A stretch of 45,033 nucleotides of DNA, from the NCBI GenBank assembly GCA_902768825.1, contig CACXMR010000031.1, forward strand, positions 19,973 to 65,005, in the 5' to 3' direction. This stretch comes from an uncultured Ruminococcus sp. Its GTDB lineage: Bacteria; Bacillota; Clostridia; Oscillospirales; Acutalibacteraceae. Below, in pieces: positions 44,845-45,033 of this stretch (the stretch's first letter is position 1; every line of letters starts with the position of its first letter). The translations under genes and the position numbers were made by a program. The notes under the pieces were generated by a model. That model was not told the DNA's origin. It ran no database searches and saw nothing but the letters and a program-made list of their open reading frames with translations.

Positions 44845-45033
44845 TGCCGCCAGCTTGACGCTGGACCCCTTTTCGCATTGATAGTCACTTCTATGGGATT
44901 GTTCAGTGTCGCGTGATGATAGTCGTTTCCAAACCGACAACACAAAAGTTTTGGCGGCAAGCTGCCGCTCCCGTGTTCGCGTTGGCAGAAAAACGTTCTC
45001 AAAGTTGGCTGCTCGCGGCTCATAGTCTTCCAA
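44845..45033. repeat. Mosaic intergenic repeat, copy R6 (runs to the window edge)
   Basis: It contains CCAGC-TTGAC-GCTGG (44850-44864), GCGTGATGATAGT (about 44911-44923, shared with R5), CACAAAAGTTTTGGCGGCAA (shared with R1) and GCGGCA-AGC-TGCCGC (44954-44968). The open frames crossing this stretch are made of repeat sequence and are not called as genes. Confidence 0.75.

Overview
The window comes from the chromosome of a clostridial Firmicute. Most genes have strong purine-rich ribosome binding sites. Several promoters are near-perfect TTGACA/TATAAT with 17-bp spacers. A GatCAB amidotransferase, a Gram-positive-style RpoB with an acidic tail, a DUF951 protein and a YycJ-type hydrolase fit this. 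A Ruminococcus-like gut bacterium is my best guess, but that is an inference from gene content and style. No phage, insertion sequence, CRISPR array, tRNA or rRNA was seen.

Layout (almost everything is on the minus strand, so it reads from high to low coordinates). 45033-40962: an ABC transporter of the MacB/FtsX type (44761-41159), then a consensus promoter. 40961-35629: response regulator, histidine kinase, membrane-anchored S41-type peptidase, DUF951 protein and release factor 1. 35546-33642: two paralogous membrane proteins of unknown function with their own promoter. 33487-28925: threonylcarbamoyl-AMP synthase, coaE, lytic transglycosylase, lipoprotein and M18 aminopeptidase. 28509-22293: murA, a YycJ-like hydrolase, rlmH, an ABC exporter pair and a ROK glucokinase. 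21591-14255: rpoB-rpoC with a private consensus promoter and a structured leader of about 230 nt. 8947-14011 is the only plus-strand block: YbaK-type deacylase, MoxR ATPase, DUF58 protein and a TgpA-like transglutaminase. 8595-279: a P-loop kinase, aspS, a von Willebrand factor A surface protein and gatC-gatA-gatB.

The most interesting signal is regulatory. The promoters of the ABC transporter (44761) and of the unknown paralog pair (35546) carry the same tandem site: two AGTGAC repeats 11 bp apart, at the same distance from an identical -10 hexamer. This is the geometry of an OmpR/PhoB-family activator site, and an OmpR-family regulator with its kinase lies between the two operons. I infer a small envelope-stress regulon: kinase and regulator, peptidase, transporter and paralog pair.

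Other points of note: six copies of a mosaic intergenic repeat built from small perfect hairpins, mostly just after operon ends; a 44-bp tandem repeat that throws the tail of the VWA protein out of frame; a possible frameshift at the start of the transglutaminase gene; a terminator-like hairpin in the murA leader; and a perfect palindrome over the glucokinase promoter.
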